A stretch of DNA of 64,000 bases from Tatumella citrea (GTDB lineage: Bacteria > Pseudomonadota > Gammaproteobacteria > Enterobacterales > Enterobacteriaceae), in the NCBI RefSeq assembly GCF_002163585.1, contig NZ_CP015579.1:3782001-3846000 (forward strand), in the 5' to 3' direction. Below, one piece after another: positions 1-9,788 of the stretch; position 1 is the stretch's first letter; each line of letters opens with the position of its first letter. The notes under the pieces are model-generated. The model searched no databases, was not told where the DNA came from, and was given only the letters and a program-made list of their open reading frames with translations. The position numbers were made by a program, and so were the translations under genes.

Positions 1-1208
<1,208 letters not shown>

Positions 1209-1222
1209 TCGCCTGAAAATAT

Positions 1223-1249
1223 CAGGGGCGGGTTCTCTGCCCCTGTTTT
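1223..1249 (+). terminator. Hairpin after acs, possible attenuator
   Basis: CAGGGGC and GCCCCTG form a 7-bp GC-rich stem with a 9-nt loop, followed by TTTTC. It lies just after the acs stop and before yjcH. It may stop part of the transcription and lower yjcH-actP relative to acs, or mainly protect the acs mRNA end. Confidence 0.6.
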
Positions 1250-1403
1250 CAGCCCACCCGCCCCGCTTTCCCCGTATTCCGTTCCAAAGATATGCCCGCT
1301 CTGAAAATGCAGTCCATCACCGGCTAACGGCCAGCCATGGCACGTAACACCGGATAATAAAACAGACAGACCTGCAAACTATTTTACCTCCGGAGACATA
1401 GCG

Positions 1404-1715
1404 ATGAACGATATCTTGTGTCAGAAAATTGCAGATAACCCTACCTTTCGCGAGCTGGTAAAGAAGAGACAACATTTTGCCACTCTGCTCTCTCTAATCA
1501 TGCTGGCGCTCTACATCGGTTTTATATTGCTGATTGCTTTCGCTCCTGGCTGGCTGGGAACCCCATTGTCAGCAACCAGTAGCGTGACCCGCGGCATCCC
1601 CATCGGCGTGGGGCTAATTGTGATCTCTTTCCTGCTGACCGGGCTGTATGTCTGGCGGGCAAACGGGGAATATGACCGGTTAACCCGCCAGGTGATCAGG
1701 GAGTGCGAATCATGA
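1404..1715 (+). CDS. yjcH: DUF485 inner-membrane protein YjcH
   Basis: A 103-aa small membrane protein of the DUF485 family. It has two hydrophobic segments, roughly residues 25-48 and 63-85, separated by a short loop containing SVTRGIPIG, which is highly conserved in E. coli YjcH. Its exact role is unknown; it is co-transcribed with acs and actP and is presumed to support acetate uptake. A GGAG ribosome binding site lies eight bases before the ATG. Its stop overlaps the actP start (ATGA), suggesting translational coupling. Confidence 0.95.
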   Translation: MNDILCQKIADNPTFRELVKKRQHFATLLSLIMLALYIGFILLIAFAPGWLGTPLSATSSVTRGIPIGVGLIVISFLLTGLYVWRANGEYDRLTRQVIRECES

Positions 1716-3364
1716 AAAAACTCAGCTTACTCGCGGTACTCTGTTATGCCCCGTCATTACTGGCCACCGACGCCCTGACCGGTGAGGTTCACCGCCAGCC
1801 AGTGAACTATCAGGCAATCGCCATGTTTGTTGTTTTTGTGGCTTTTACCCTGGGAATTACCTGGTGGGCATCACGCCGGACCCGTTCGCGCAGTGATTAC
1901 TATACCGCCGGGGGGAATATCACCGGTTTTCAGAACGGCCTGGCCATGGCGGGTGATTTTATGTCTGCCGCCTCATTTCTCGGTATTTCGGCACTGGTTT
2001 ACACCTCAGGATATGACGGTCTTATCTACTCGCTGGGTTTCCTGGTGGGCTGGCCGATGATTCTGTTTCTTATCGCCGAACGGCTGAGGAACCTTGGGCG
2101 TTATACGTTTGCTGATGTCGCCTCCTACCGTTTACAACAAAAACCTATCCGCATTCTGTCAGCCTGCGGTTCACTGGTGGTAGTCGCGCTGTACCTGATT
2201 GCCCAGATGGTCGGGGCCGGAAAACTCATTCAGTTGCTGTTCGGCCTGAACTACCCTGTAGCGGTAGTTATGGTCGGGATACTGATGGTGTTGTATGTAC
2301 TGTTCGGCGGCATGCTGGCAACGACCTGGGTACAGATTATCAAAGCAGTGTTGTTGCTGTTTGGTGCCACTTTTATGGCTGTAATGGTGATGAAAGCTGC
2401 CGGATTCAGTTTCAGCAGCCTGTTTAGCCAGGCCATGGCGGTCCATCCTAAAGGCGCGGCAATCATGCGGCCTGGCGGTCTGGTCAGTGATCCGATATCG
2501 GCACTGTCTCTGGGGCTGGGATTAATGTTTGGTACAGCGGGCCTGCCACACATCCTGATGCGCTTTTTCACCGTGGCCGACGCGAAAGAAGCCCGTAAGA
2601 GCGTATTCTGGGCTACCGGGTTTATGGGTTACTTCTACTTTCTGACCTTTATTATTGGTTTTGGCGCCATTCTACTGGTCAGTGCCAACCCGGAATTCAG
2701 GGATGCGTCAGGCGCACTGGCTGGCGGAACTAACATGGCCGCGGTTCATCTGGCGAACGCAGTGGGTGGCAGTACCTTCCTCGGATTTATTTCTGCCGTT
2801 GCCTTCGCCACTATTCTGGCGGTTGTAGCCGGACTGACCCTGGCAGGCGCTTCTGCGGTTTCGCATGATATCTATGCCAGTGTAATACGCAATGGTAACG
2901 CCAGCGAACAGCAGGAGTTGCGGGTATCGAGGATCACAGTACTGTTATTGGGAGTTGTTGCGATCGCACTCGGTATTCTGTTTGAAAAACAGAATATTGC
3001 CTTTATGGTCGGCCTGGCATTCTCTATCGCAGCCAGCTGTAATTTCCCAATCATTCTGCTGTCAATGTACTGGCGGGGATTGACTACCCGTGGAGCGGTC
3101 ACTGGTGGCTGGCTGGGCTTACTCACCGCCATTGTGTTGATGATCCTCGGCCCGACTATCTGGGTGCAGGTACTGGGACACGATAAACCCGTTTATCCCT
3201 ATGAATATCCAGCGCTGTTTTCCATGCTGGTTGCGTTTGTCTGCTGCTGGCTGTTTTCGGTCACCGACCATTCGGTGGCGGGAAGAAGTGAGCGGGAACG
3301 TTTCACTGCGCAGTTTATCCGGTCACAGACCGGTATTGGGATAGATCAGGGCAAAGCACACTAA
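1712..3364 (+). CDS. actP: Cation/acetate symporter ActP
   Basis: Sodium:solute symporter family permease that takes up acetate and glycolate across the inner membrane. The 550-aa product begins with a signal-like hydrophobic segment ending near LLATDA, followed by about 13 membrane segments. Family landmarks visible are [15 protein letters not shown] near residue 65 and a long stretch from [16 protein letters not shown] to [13 protein letters not shown] that is almost identical to E. coli ActP. I chose the ATG that overlaps the yjcH stop by 4 bp rather than a GTG three codons earlier, because the AGGGAG upstream is well spaced and E. coli uses the same overlap. It is the last gene of the acs operon and ends at a strong hairpin. 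Confidence 0.96.
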   Translation: MKKLSLLAVLCYAPSLLATDALTGEVHRQPVNYQAIAMFVVFVAFTLGITWWASRRTRSRSDYYTAGGNITGFQNGLAMAGDFMSAASFLGISALVYTSGYDGLIYSLGFLVGWPMILFLIAERLRNLGRYTFADVASYRLQQKPIRILSACGSLVVVALYLIAQMVGAGKLIQLLFGLNYPVAVVMVGILMVLYVLFGGMLATTWVQIIKAVLLLFGATFMAVMVMKAAGFSFSSLFSQAMAVHPKGAAIMRPGGLVSDPISALSLGLGLMFGTAGLPHILMRFFTVADAKEARKSVFWATGFMGYFYFLTFIIGFGAILLVSANPEFRDASGALAGGTNMAAVHLANAVGGSTFLGFISAVAFATILAVVAGLTLAGASAVSHDIYASVIRNGNASEQQELRVSRITVLLLGVVAIALGILFEKQNIAFMVGLAFSIAASCNFPIILLSMYWRGLTTRGAVTGGWLGLLTAIVLMILGPTIWVQVLGHDKPVYPYEYPALFSMLVAFVCCWLFSVTDHSVAGRSERERFTAQFIRSQTGIGIDQGKAH

Positions 3365-3371
3365 GCAGGTA

Positions 3372-3395
3372 CCCCCGCAGGCTTACCTGCGGGGG
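3372..3395. terminator. Bidirectional terminator between actP and yfaZ-like gene
   Basis: CCCCCGCAGG, loop CTTA, then CCTGCGGGGG: a perfect 10-bp GC-rich stem between two convergent genes. There is no long T-run on either side, so efficiency is uncertain, but position and stem strength suit a shared terminator. Confidence 0.7.
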
Positions 3396-3402
3396 AGAAG
3401 AC

Positions 3403-3945
3403 TCAGAAGTTCACTGAGGCACTTATGTACGGGCCATCAACCAGTACATTATTTTTATTGTCGCCTTTATTGTTCAGCTCAACATACTGATAACCAGCCC
3501 GCAGGCTCAGCATAGAGATAGGAGAAAAGCTGACACCACCGGCGGCTTCCTGGTAGTTTTGCAGATGAGTAGAGAACGATTTTGGTGCGTAATAATATTC
3601 ACCATACACGCCCCACATGTTATTCAGTTGATAGCTGACACCGGAACCAACGGCAACGGCAAAACCATCTTTACTGTCTTCAGGATGAGTAAACAGTGCT
3701 TTGGCTGTCGGGGAGAAATTTAACGGACCTACGGACAGGTTATAGCCCAGTGCTGCGCCGGTGACGCTTCCGTCATCATTACTGCGCAGCCAGTTGCCTT
3801 TAACAAACAACCCTGGCGATGCGGTACCCAGACCAAGATTCAGGTTGGTGCTCTTTCTGCCAATGTCCACTCCACCTTCAATCGCCTGGGCCATACCGCT
3901 GACCAGTAAACCTGCTACTCCTGCAGCGAGGATAATTTTTTTCAT
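3403..3945 (-). CDS. YfaZ-family outer membrane beta-barrel protein
   Basis: A 180-aa predicted outer-membrane protein. It has a clear Sec signal peptide (MKKIILAAGVAGLLVSGMAQA, cleaved after AQA) and then alternating short hydrophobic strands rich in glycine and aromatic residues. It ends in phenylalanine (SASVNF), the usual C-terminal signature recognised by the BAM complex. Length and the motifs GNWLRSNDDG, GEYYYAPKS and AGYQY fit the YfaZ family, of unknown function. It stands alone, convergent with actP, and its own promoter lies in the gap before cidB. I am fairly sure of the outer-membrane class and less sure of the YfaZ name. Confidence 0.72.
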   Translation of the reverse strand: MKKIILAAGVAGLLVSGMAQAIEGGVDIGRKSTNLNLGLGTASPGLFVKGNWLRSNDDGSVTGAALGYNLSVGPLNFSPTAKALFTHPEDSKDGFAVAVGSGVSYQLNNMWGVYGEYYYAPKSFSTHLQNYQEAAGGVSFSPISMLSLRAGYQYVELNNKGDNKNNVLVDGPYISASVNF

Positions 3946-4065
3946 TGTGATACTCCTGGTTAATAAAAACGCGCACCCGGTATTGGAACAGCATAAAATA
4001 GGGGCGGCAACCTGTTTATAGGTAAGCAGAAGTATATTTCGTCATATTCTGAAATCAGCGGGGGA

Positions 4066-4761
4066 TTAAGCCCGCCACATCACATGACCAATAATCGGTG
4101 CAGCCAGTACGGTAACAACACCCGCCAGCATCATCACCAGGCTGGAAACCACGCCTTCCTGAGGTCCCAGTTGATAAGCCTTCGCCGTACCGGCACCGTG
4201 AGATGCAGCCCCGAGGCCAGCGCCTTTTGCCAGGCTTTGTTTAATCGCCAGCCGGAGAAACATAAAGTCCCCAATCGCCATGCCAAATACGCCAGTCAGA
4301 ACCACAAACAACGCGACTAAATCGGGCTGTCCTCCTTCCTGCTGCGCGGCAGCCAGAGCAAACGGAGTGGTAATAGAGCGAACGGCAAGGCTGCGCTGAA
4401 TCTCTTCCGGCAAAGTAAACAGCCGTGCCAGCCAGACCGAACTGCATACCGCGACCAGGGTTGCAGTTATCACCCCGGCACTGAGTGACATCCAGTGACG
4501 GCGGATAATGTAGATATTCTCATACACCGGCACCGCAAATGCTAAGGTCGCCGGGCCCAACAACCATAACAGCCAGTGGCTTTGAGCAATATAGTCACTC
4601 CAGCTGATATGGGTCACCAGCAGCAGAACTACCAGAACCAACGGAGTCATCACCAGTGGCATCAACAGCAGAGTACGCCAGCGGCGGTAGAGCCGTTTAT
4701 TCAGGTAATAGACCAGAACAGTGACTACCGCACATAACAGACTAATCACTAAATCATTCAT
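4066..4761 (-). CDS. CidB/LrgB-family membrane protein
   Basis: A 231-aa polytopic inner-membrane protein of the LrgB/CidB/YohK family, partner of CidA/LrgA in holin-like systems linked to murein hydrolase activity and to export of pyruvate or by-products in overflow metabolism. About six to seven hydrophobic segments are visible, with the family-conserved VRSITTPFAL near the middle and the small-residue stretch GLGAASHGAGTAKA. The start MNDLVISL overlaps the end of the upstream cidA-like gene by 8 bp (ATGAATGA); a longer reading frame running back into that gene is not credible. The pair forms a translationally coupled operon, transcribed away from a LysR-type regulator. Confidence 0.9.
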   Translation of the reverse strand: MNDLVISLLCAVVTVLVYYLNKRLYRRWRTLLLMPLVMTPLVLVVLLLVTHISWSDYIAQSHWLLWLLGPATLAFAVPVYENIYIIRRHWMSLSAGVITATLVAVCSSVWLARLFTLPEEIQRSLAVRSITTPFALAAAQQEGGQPDLVALFVVLTGVFGMAIGDFMFLRLAIKQSLAKGAGLGAASHGAGTAKAYQLGPQEGVVSSLVMMLAGVVTVLAAPIIGHVMWRA

Positions 4762-5182
4762 CACGGCCCTGCCTGCGTTCTGCACGCTGTGTTTCATAAC
4801 GATAGATGCGCTCAACCACAAAGGAGGTCGCTGACAGGACCAATACGGTACTGATAGCAATCACCAGGCAGATACGCACACCATCCTCACGGAGTAATGT
4901 TCCATAGTTAATCACTGCCACGACCGCCGGGACGAAAAACAACAGCATTTCGGCCAGTAGCCAGTTGGAACCGGCTTTTACCCACTTCACGGGTAAAACT
5001 TTGGTCACAATCAATATCAGCATCAATATCATACCGACAATATTTGCTGGCAAAGGAATATGCAGCCACACTACCAGTTGTTGGGAAAACAGAAAAAAAA
5101 CGATATAAATCAGTACCTGCACAGGCAACTGCAACAACCGTGGTAATTTTGTCAGCCGCTGTGAACGAAGGGCTGCAAGCAT
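4754..5182 (-). CDS. CidA/LrgA-family holin-like protein
   Basis: A 142-aa protein with four hydrophobic segments and the CidA/LrgA signature around IPLPANIVGMILMLILI and LLFFVPAVVAVINYG. Family members oligomerise in the inner membrane like phage holins and affect cell lysis or by-product export. It is the first gene of a two-gene operon with the LrgB/CidB partner. The N-terminus is basic (RSQRLTKLPRL), as expected for a cytosolic start. The divergent LysR gene 100 bp away makes CidR-like control by weak-acid or pyruvate-related signals likely, by analogy with cid systems. Confidence 0.88.
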   Translation of the reverse strand: MLAALRSQRLTKLPRLLQLPVQVLIYIVFFLFSQQLVVWLHIPLPANIVGMILMLILIVTKVLPVKWVKAGSNWLLAEMLLFFVPAVVAVINYGTLLREDGVRICLVIAISTVLVLSATSFVVERIYRYETQRAERRQGRDE

Positions 5183-5284
5183 GGCGAATTCCTCCAGGAA
5201 AATTAATGAAATTAGTATACAGCCTGACCACAGGGTGAATAAAATGAACTAAAATTATCCCAACCATGCCATTTAGGAATAGTT
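5183..5284. promoter_or_regulatory. Divergent promoter region, cidAB operon and LysR gene
   Basis: A 102-bp AT-rich gap between divergent genes, the usual site for LysR-type operators. An AGGA-type ribosome binding site precedes the cidA-like gene. A weak dyad ATAA/TTAT separated by 12 bases lies near 5242-5261; it is too short to call an operator with confidence. Confidence 0.5.
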
Positions 5285-6187
5285 ATGGATGTGAGAGCGA
5301 TTCGTTACTTTACTGAGGTGGTACGTCAACAAAGCTTCACCCGTGCGGCAGAAAAACTGTATGTCACTCAACCGACTATCAGCAAAATGCTGCGGCAACT
5401 GGAGGAAGAACTGGGCTGCACCTTGCTGTTGAGGGAAGGACGAAAACTGTACCTGACCGACAGCGGCAAAGCGGTCTACCAGCGCGGCAATGCAATTTTG
5501 CAGGAGTTTCGCCAGCTGGAGGCCGAAATCAGTGATATTAACCAGCTGACCACCGGTGAATTACGGCTGGGGATCCCACCGATGGTAGGCATGCAGATTG
5601 TCGGTTCTATTTCCGCTTTTCATAAACGTTATCCGGGTGTCGAACTTAAAATTTCTGAATTTGGCGGCCTGGCAGCGCAACAGGCGGTGCTGCAGGGGCG
5701 TCTTGATATAGCCATGACCGCGCTGCCCGCCGAGAGTGAATTCCCGTTGCAGGTGTTGCCGCTCATGGAACATCCGTTATGTGTGCTGGTCCCTCGCACC
5801 GAAGAGTGGTTACAGCGGAAAAGCCTGACGCTGCAGGATGTCGCCCGTTACCCGCTACTGGTATTTAACGAAGAGTTTTCGCTGAACCGCCAGTTACATA
5901 AAACTTTTCAGCGTCTGGGGTTGTCGCCGACGATTGCTATTCGCAGCGGACAGTGGGATTTTCTGGCCGCCATGGTACAGGCGGATATGGGGGTGGCAAT
6001 TCTGCCGGAACCGATTTGCCAGAGACTGGACCCCACTTCGTTACTGTGGATCCCGCTGGAATCAGAGCTAACGTGGACGTTGGGATTAGTCTGGCGTGAA
6101 GGGAATTACATTTCCAGCAGCACCAGGGCATGGATCGATTGCTGCCGGAAATTCTGGCCCGGAGACTCTCCGGTACTGTCTATTTAA
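5285..6187 (+). CDS. LysR-family regulator, CidR-like
   Basis: A 300-aa transcription regulator. Residues 1-60 hold the winged helix-turn-helix (AAEKLYVTQPTISKMLRQLEEELG), followed by the linker helix and a periplasmic-binding-protein-like effector domain from about residue 90 (LRLGIPPMVG onward). It is divergent from the cidA/cidB-like operon and therefore probably its regulator, as CidR is elsewhere. The effector is unknown; CidR-type proteins respond to acetate or pyruvate overflow. The start ATG follows a weak purine-rich stretch. Length is normal for the family and no defect is seen. Confidence 0.85.
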   Translation: MDVRAIRYFTEVVRQQSFTRAAEKLYVTQPTISKMLRQLEEELGCTLLLREGRKLYLTDSGKAVYQRGNAILQEFRQLEAEISDINQLTTGELRLGIPPMVGMQIVGSISAFHKRYPGVELKISEFGGLAAQQAVLQGRLDIAMTALPAESEFPLQVLPLMEHPLCVLVPRTEEWLQRKSLTLQDVARYPLLVFNEEFSLNRQLHKTFQRLGLSPTIAIRSGQWDFLAAMVQADMGVAILPEPICQRLDPTSLLWIPLESELTWTLGLVWREGNYISSSTRAWIDCCRKFWPGDSPVLSI

Positions 6188-6229
6188 ACGGCCGAAGTCA
6201 CCTGTGCTGCCAGGTGACTCCAACAGTGA

Positions 6230-7879
6230 TCACTCTTCTTTTTCGATCAGCAATGCTTCCAACAGGTCGAGATCGCGCAGAAGCTTCTGCATCGACTCAT
6301 TGCTGATTTGTTGAGTCGCACGCATATGATAAACCTCTGCCCGTTCAGCGCGCAGGGCCGCCAGACGGAAACGCCGTTCAAGGTTTTCGGCAAACATCGC
6401 CCGCTCTACATCTTCTTTGCCGTCAATTCTGCGTCGCAGATTTCCGGTCACCCGGGAGCTGACCTCTTTCAGGACATCAGGATCGATATTTTCTTCGCTA
6501 TCTTTCCCCAGGCGCTCTTCCATTTTATACAAACTGTCGATAGCGACCTTCGCCATTACCGCACGGGCAGTCCTCAGTTCACGGGCATTCTCACTCTTAT
6601 CCATACCCGGAATGCCACGTAACAGTATCGGCAGAATAATCACGCCCACGATCAGCGAGAACATGATGACTCCGGTGGCAAGGAACACCAGTTCATAACG
6701 CGCGGGAAAGGCATCGCCATTTGCCAGATATAAAGGAACTGACAGCACACCGGCGAGGGTCACCGCTCCACGAACTCCGGCGAAAGTAGCAATCAGCAAC
6801 TCACGGAACGAATAGTTGCTGAACTCCATTGGGTTTTTCTTCAGTAACCGGACACTCAGCCGTTGCATGATAAACAACCAGCCAAAACGTACCACCAGCA
6901 AAGCGACATACACCAGGCCTACATCGGCAAACAATGTCCAGATATTAACGTTGGCATCGGCATTAGCCTGCTGAATCGATGTTTCGAGAATGCTGGGCAG
7001 TTGAAGCCCCAACATTAAAAACACCATGCCGTTAAACACGAATTCCAGCATCTGCCAGACGCTGTTTGCTCTCAGACGCATCGCCAGCGGAGCCTGACGA
7101 ATAATTCCGGAACGGGTAATGGTCATCCCTGCGGCCACCGCGGCCAGGATGCCGGAAAAACCGAAATGTTCAGCGATAATATAAGAAGCAAAAGGTAACA
7201 ACAGCAATAATACCGTCTGGGTTGCAGGGTCATCACCGCTCCAGCGGCTTAGCAAACGCAGAGATTTACCGTACAACCAGCAAATAATTACCCCGGCGGC
7301 TAATCCGCCTATAGCTACTTTTAAAAATTCGAGGGTGGCTCCGGACCAGCTAAACACCATGGTACCCATGGCAACTGCCACCGCAAACTTCAGCGACACC
7401 AGGCCGGATGCATCATTCATCAGGGCTTCACCCTGAACTATCGACATGATTTTTTTAGGAATTCGCCCTTCCCCGACAATCCCGGATAAGGCGACGGCAT
7501 CGGTTGGCGACAGAACGGCAGCCAGGGCAAACGCCGGAATCAACGGAATACCAGGTACTGCCCAGTAAATAAGATAACCAATACCCACGACTGTAATCAG
7601 TACCAGCACCAGTGCCAGCCCGATAATTTCACGCCCATGATGCAAAAACTCACTGGTCGGAGTTTTCCAGCCATCAGCGAACAGCAATGGCGGAATAAAC
7701 AGGACCAGGAATAGCTCCGGATCAAAATCGACATGCAGTCCGATTGAAGGCCATGCCAGTATCGCCCCGGAGATAATCTGCACCAGTGGCAGGGGAATAT
7801 GAAACGGGAGTAACCGGCCTGCAACTCCAGACAGGGATACCACTAATGTCATGATCAAAATGGTAAAAAAGATTTCCAT
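6230..7879 (-). CDS. yjcE: CPA1-family Na+/H+ antiporter YjcE
   Basis: A 549-aa monovalent cation:proton antiporter of the CPA1 family, the same length as E. coli YjcE and, as recalled, very similar from the first residue (MEIFFTILIMTLVVSLSG). About 12 membrane segments fill the first 420 residues. The catalytic region GEALMNDASGLVSLKFA carries the conserved ND pair, and SPTDAVALSGIVGEGRIPKK the upstream helix motif. A hydrophilic C-terminal tail of about 130 residues with coiled-coil character (ERRFRLAALRAERAEVYHMRATQ) is cytosolic. It should exchange cytoplasmic sodium or potassium for protons. It is convergent with the LysR gene and stands upstream of soxR in the same order as in E. coli. 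Confidence 0.95.
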   Translation of the reverse strand: MEIFFTILIMTLVVSLSGVAGRLLPFHIPLPLVQIISGAILAWPSIGLHVDFDPELFLVLFIPPLLFADGWKTPTSEFLHHGREIIGLALVLVLITVVGIGYLIYWAVPGIPLIPAFALAAVLSPTDAVALSGIVGEGRIPKKIMSIVQGEALMNDASGLVSLKFAVAVAMGTMVFSWSGATLEFLKVAIGGLAAGVIICWLYGKSLRLLSRWSGDDPATQTVLLLLLPFASYIIAEHFGFSGILAAVAAGMTITRSGIIRQAPLAMRLRANSVWQMLEFVFNGMVFLMLGLQLPSILETSIQQANADANVNIWTLFADVGLVYVALLVVRFGWLFIMQRLSVRLLKKNPMEFSNYSFRELLIATFAGVRGAVTLAGVLSVPLYLANGDAFPARYELVFLATGVIMFSLIVGVIILPILLRGIPGMDKSENARELRTARAVMAKVAIDSLYKMEERLGKDSEENIDPDVLKEVSSRVTGNLRRRIDGKEDVERAMFAENLERRFRLAALRAERAEVYHMRATQQISNESMQKLLRDLDLLEALLIEKEE

Positions 7880-8185
7880 GCTTTCCTTTAAGCCTCTTCC
7901 ACAGGCGTTTTATGAACCAGGAACAAATCAGATACAGTAATAGTGTAAAACAAAATAAGGGAGTTAAATGCATCCTGGTGTGCGAAAATGCGGCCAAACC
8001 GGTCCTTTACGGATTTCTCCAGGTTTCTGCCTGTGCCCGGCGCTCACCGTAACCACCGCAATCCGGCCCGGACAGAAGCCCGGTTGCCCGGCAACAGCAA
8101 CCCACCCATCGACGGATTTCAGTCAGCCCCCTGATAAATCACTCAGTGCAAGCTGCCAGATTGTTTCCGGAAAACCCGGCGCTCA
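7880..8185. other. Intergenic, yjcE to soxR
   Basis: I see no credible gene in this 306-bp stretch. An open frame that starts in the middle and runs antisense into the end of soxR is proline- and cysteine-rich and resembles no protein. The left part should hold the yjcE promoter and the right part the 3' end of the soxR transcript. Confidence 0.6.
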
Positions 8186-8725
8186 TTATTCTGAGGATGG
8201 GGAGCGACGCTTTCTCACCGAAGGAGTCAAATCATCGGTATCGGTGATGGCAAGTGTTTCCCCCGCAGGGCCTCGTTCCAGTAATACGGCGCCCTGCCCA
8301 CTGGCCGCCAGCTGATCCCCCGGATTTCGTAACGGACAATCGCGCATTGAAAGGCAGCCACAACCAATACATCCGTTCAAATCATCCCGTAAATGAGTCA
8401 GGGTAGCGATTCTTTTATCCAGTTCTTCACGCCAGTGCAGGGTTAAAGCCTCCCATTCACCGGCAGACATCCGCTTATTCGGCGGCAGTTGCGCCAGATT
8501 TTCGCTGACCGACGCCAGAGGAATACCAATACGCTGTGCCACTTTAATAATTGCCACCCGACGCAGTACATCACGGCTGTACCGCCGCTGATTTCCACTG
8601 TTGCGGGTACTGGAAATGAGCCCTTTGCTTTCATAAAAATGCAGGGCAGAGACTGCGACCCCACTTCGGCGGGCAACTTCGCCGGGTGTCAGGACCGGTT
8701 TTGGATAGTTTCTCTCTTTTTTCAT
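8186..8725 (-). CDS. soxR: Redox-sensing transcriptional activator SoxR
   Basis: MerR-family homodimer carrying a [2Fe-2S] cluster; oxidation by redox-cycling compounds makes it activate soxS. The MerR helix-turn-helix is at residues 12-55 ([25 protein letters not shown]) and the dimerisation helix at about 80-115. The cluster is bound by the motif [12 protein letters not shown], giving C119, C122, C124 and C130, the same numbering as in E. coli. The protein is 179 aa against 154 in E. coli; the extra 25 residues form a polar C-terminal tail ending in basic RKRRSPSSE, so oxidation sensing itself should be unaffected. It is divergent from soxS and shares a 100-bp control region with it. Confidence 0.97.
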   Translation of the reverse strand: MKKERNYPKPVLTPGEVARRSGVAVSALHFYESKGLISSTRNSGNQRRYSRDVLRRVAIIKVAQRIGIPLASVSENLAQLPPNKRMSAGEWEALTLHWREELDKRIATLTHLRDDLNGCIGCGCLSMRDCPLRNPGDQLAASGQGAVLLERGPAGETLAITDTDDLTPSVRKRRSPSSE

Positions 8726-8733
8726 TTTCGGCC

Positions 8734-8764
8734 TTTACCTCAAGTTAACTTGAGGAATTATACT
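8734..8764 (+). promoter_or_regulatory. soxS promoter with SoxR operator
   Basis: The 18-bp perfect palindrome CCTCAAGTTAACTTGAGG (8738-8755) is the classic SoxR box. It sits between a -35-like TTTACC (8734-8739) and a -10 TATACT (8759-8764). The spacer is 19 bp, the over-long spacing that MerR-family activators correct by distorting DNA. The arrangement matches the E. coli soxS promoter as recalled. Confidence 0.93.
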
Positions 8765-8827
8765 CCACTCCGACGCAAAAATCCCGAACCACTCCCGGTG
8801 ATAATATTCGCCGTACAGGACAGAACT

Positions 8828-9238
8828 ATGATGCAAGAAGAAATCATTCATTCGTTAACCCAGTGGATCAATCAGAACCTTGGGAAACATTTATCGATCG
8901 ATGAAGTCGCTGCTAAATCAGGATATTCGAAATGGCATCTGCAACGTATGTTCCGGGCAGTGACACAGCAGACGCTGGGTGATTATATTCGCGAACGCCG
9001 GCTGGAAATGGCCGCAGATGCACTTTGCAAAACCCGCCGCCCGGTGTTTGATATTGCTCTGCAGTATGGCTATGAATCACAGCAAACCTTTTCACGGGTG
9101 TTTCGCCGTCAGTTTGATCAAACCCCTACCGCTTATCGTCAGGCGATGCGCTGCCGCGAACTCAGCCCGGCTGAGAGTATTAACCGCGAGTCCCGGTTAT
9201 CTTCAGCTCGCCCGGCGTCCGTATCGGGGATGATGTAA
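8828..9238 (+). CDS. soxS: Superoxide-response activator SoxS
   Basis: A small AraC/XylS-family activator that binds soxboxes as a monomer and switches on oxidative-stress genes. Two helix-turn-helix motifs are visible: IDEVAAKSGYSKWHLQRMFRAVT near residues 23-45 and VFDIALQYGYESQQTFSRVFRRQF near 72-96, both almost identical to E. coli SoxS. I start at the ATGATG at 8828; a longer open frame reaching back across the SoxR box is not credible. The product is 136 aa against 107 in E. coli because of a serine- and arginine-rich C-terminal tail of about 28 residues of unknown effect. A 7-bp GC hairpin without a T-run (9249-9268) follows and may mark the transcript end. Confidence 0.95.
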   Translation: MMQEEIIHSLTQWINQNLGKHLSIDEVAAKSGYSKWHLQRMFRAVTQQTLGDYIRERRLEMAADALCKTRRPVFDIALQYGYESQQTFSRVFRRQFDQTPTAYRQAMRCRELSPAESINRESRLSSARPASVSGMM

Positions 9239-9366
9239 GTCGTCATGTTGCCGCCCTCACCGGCGGCACCCTGCATGTTCAGATAATTTCCCGCCTGCCT
9301 GTTGCCCTGTTGCCACAAAAACTTACACAGCGTGTATTTTTCGTTCGATTTTCTTACAAAAAAGCC

Positions 9367-9387
9367 TATAATGTGACCTGCATCACA
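9367..9387 (+). promoter_or_regulatory. Promoter -10 abutting a perfect CRP-type site upstream of yjcB
   Basis: A consensus TATAAT (9367-9372) is directly followed by TGTGA-CCTGCA-TCACA (9372-9387), a perfect CRP half-site pair with the standard 6-bp spacer. A possible -35 TTCGAT lies 17 bp upstream of the -10. If this -10 is used, bound CRP would sit on the start site and repress; if a later promoter is used, it could activate. Confidence 0.6.
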
Positions 9388-9490
9388 AAATTCCGTCCCC
9401 GCCAGGTACAGCTCCCGCTGCAGTTTTCCCGGATGACGGAGTTTATGTCACTCGAAAAATTGTTATAAGCATCTGTCACGGGTAGAAAAA

Positions 9491-9772
9491 ATGGGCACAT
9501 TAACTGCAGGTTTTCTCATCATGCGCTGGGGGTTGCTCAGTGCTATCGTAATGTTTCTCGCCAGCACAGTGAAAATTAAATGCCGGCAGAACAGTCACTA
9601 TTTCTTTAGCTTTGTTTGCAGCAGCATTGGTGTCGTTATGTCATGCTGGTTTGTCACTGGTCTGATGGGCATCACACTGAGCATGCAGCAATGGCATTTG
9701 TTTGTCAGCAGTGCTCAGGAAGCGTTTATTAATGTGATGGAAATGACACCGTCAAGCTGGCCAACCTACTAA
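9491..9772 (+). CDS. yjcB: Small membrane protein YjcB
   Basis: A 93-aa protein with two or three hydrophobic segments, close to E. coli YjcB as recalled (shared features LTxG, RWxLLSAxxMFLAST, GVVxxCWFxxGLxGIT). Function is unknown. In E. coli yjcB lies between ssb and the soxS region; here it is still next to soxS but is separated from ssb by about 50 kb of added DNA, which makes it a useful synteny marker. It has its own promoter region with a CRP-type site. Confidence 0.85.
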   Translation: MGTLTAGFLIMRWGLLSAIVMFLASTVKIKCRQNSHYFFSFVCSSIGVVMSCWFVTGLMGITLSMQQWHLFVSSAQEAFINVMEMTPSSWPTY

Positions 9773-9788
9773 TCAGTGCCATACGGTC

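Noticed and set aside
7968..8315. A rightward 115-codon frame with a GGGAG ribosome-like site between yjcE and soxR
   Set aside because: It runs antisense into the end of soxR, is proline- and cysteine-rich, and resembles no protein.
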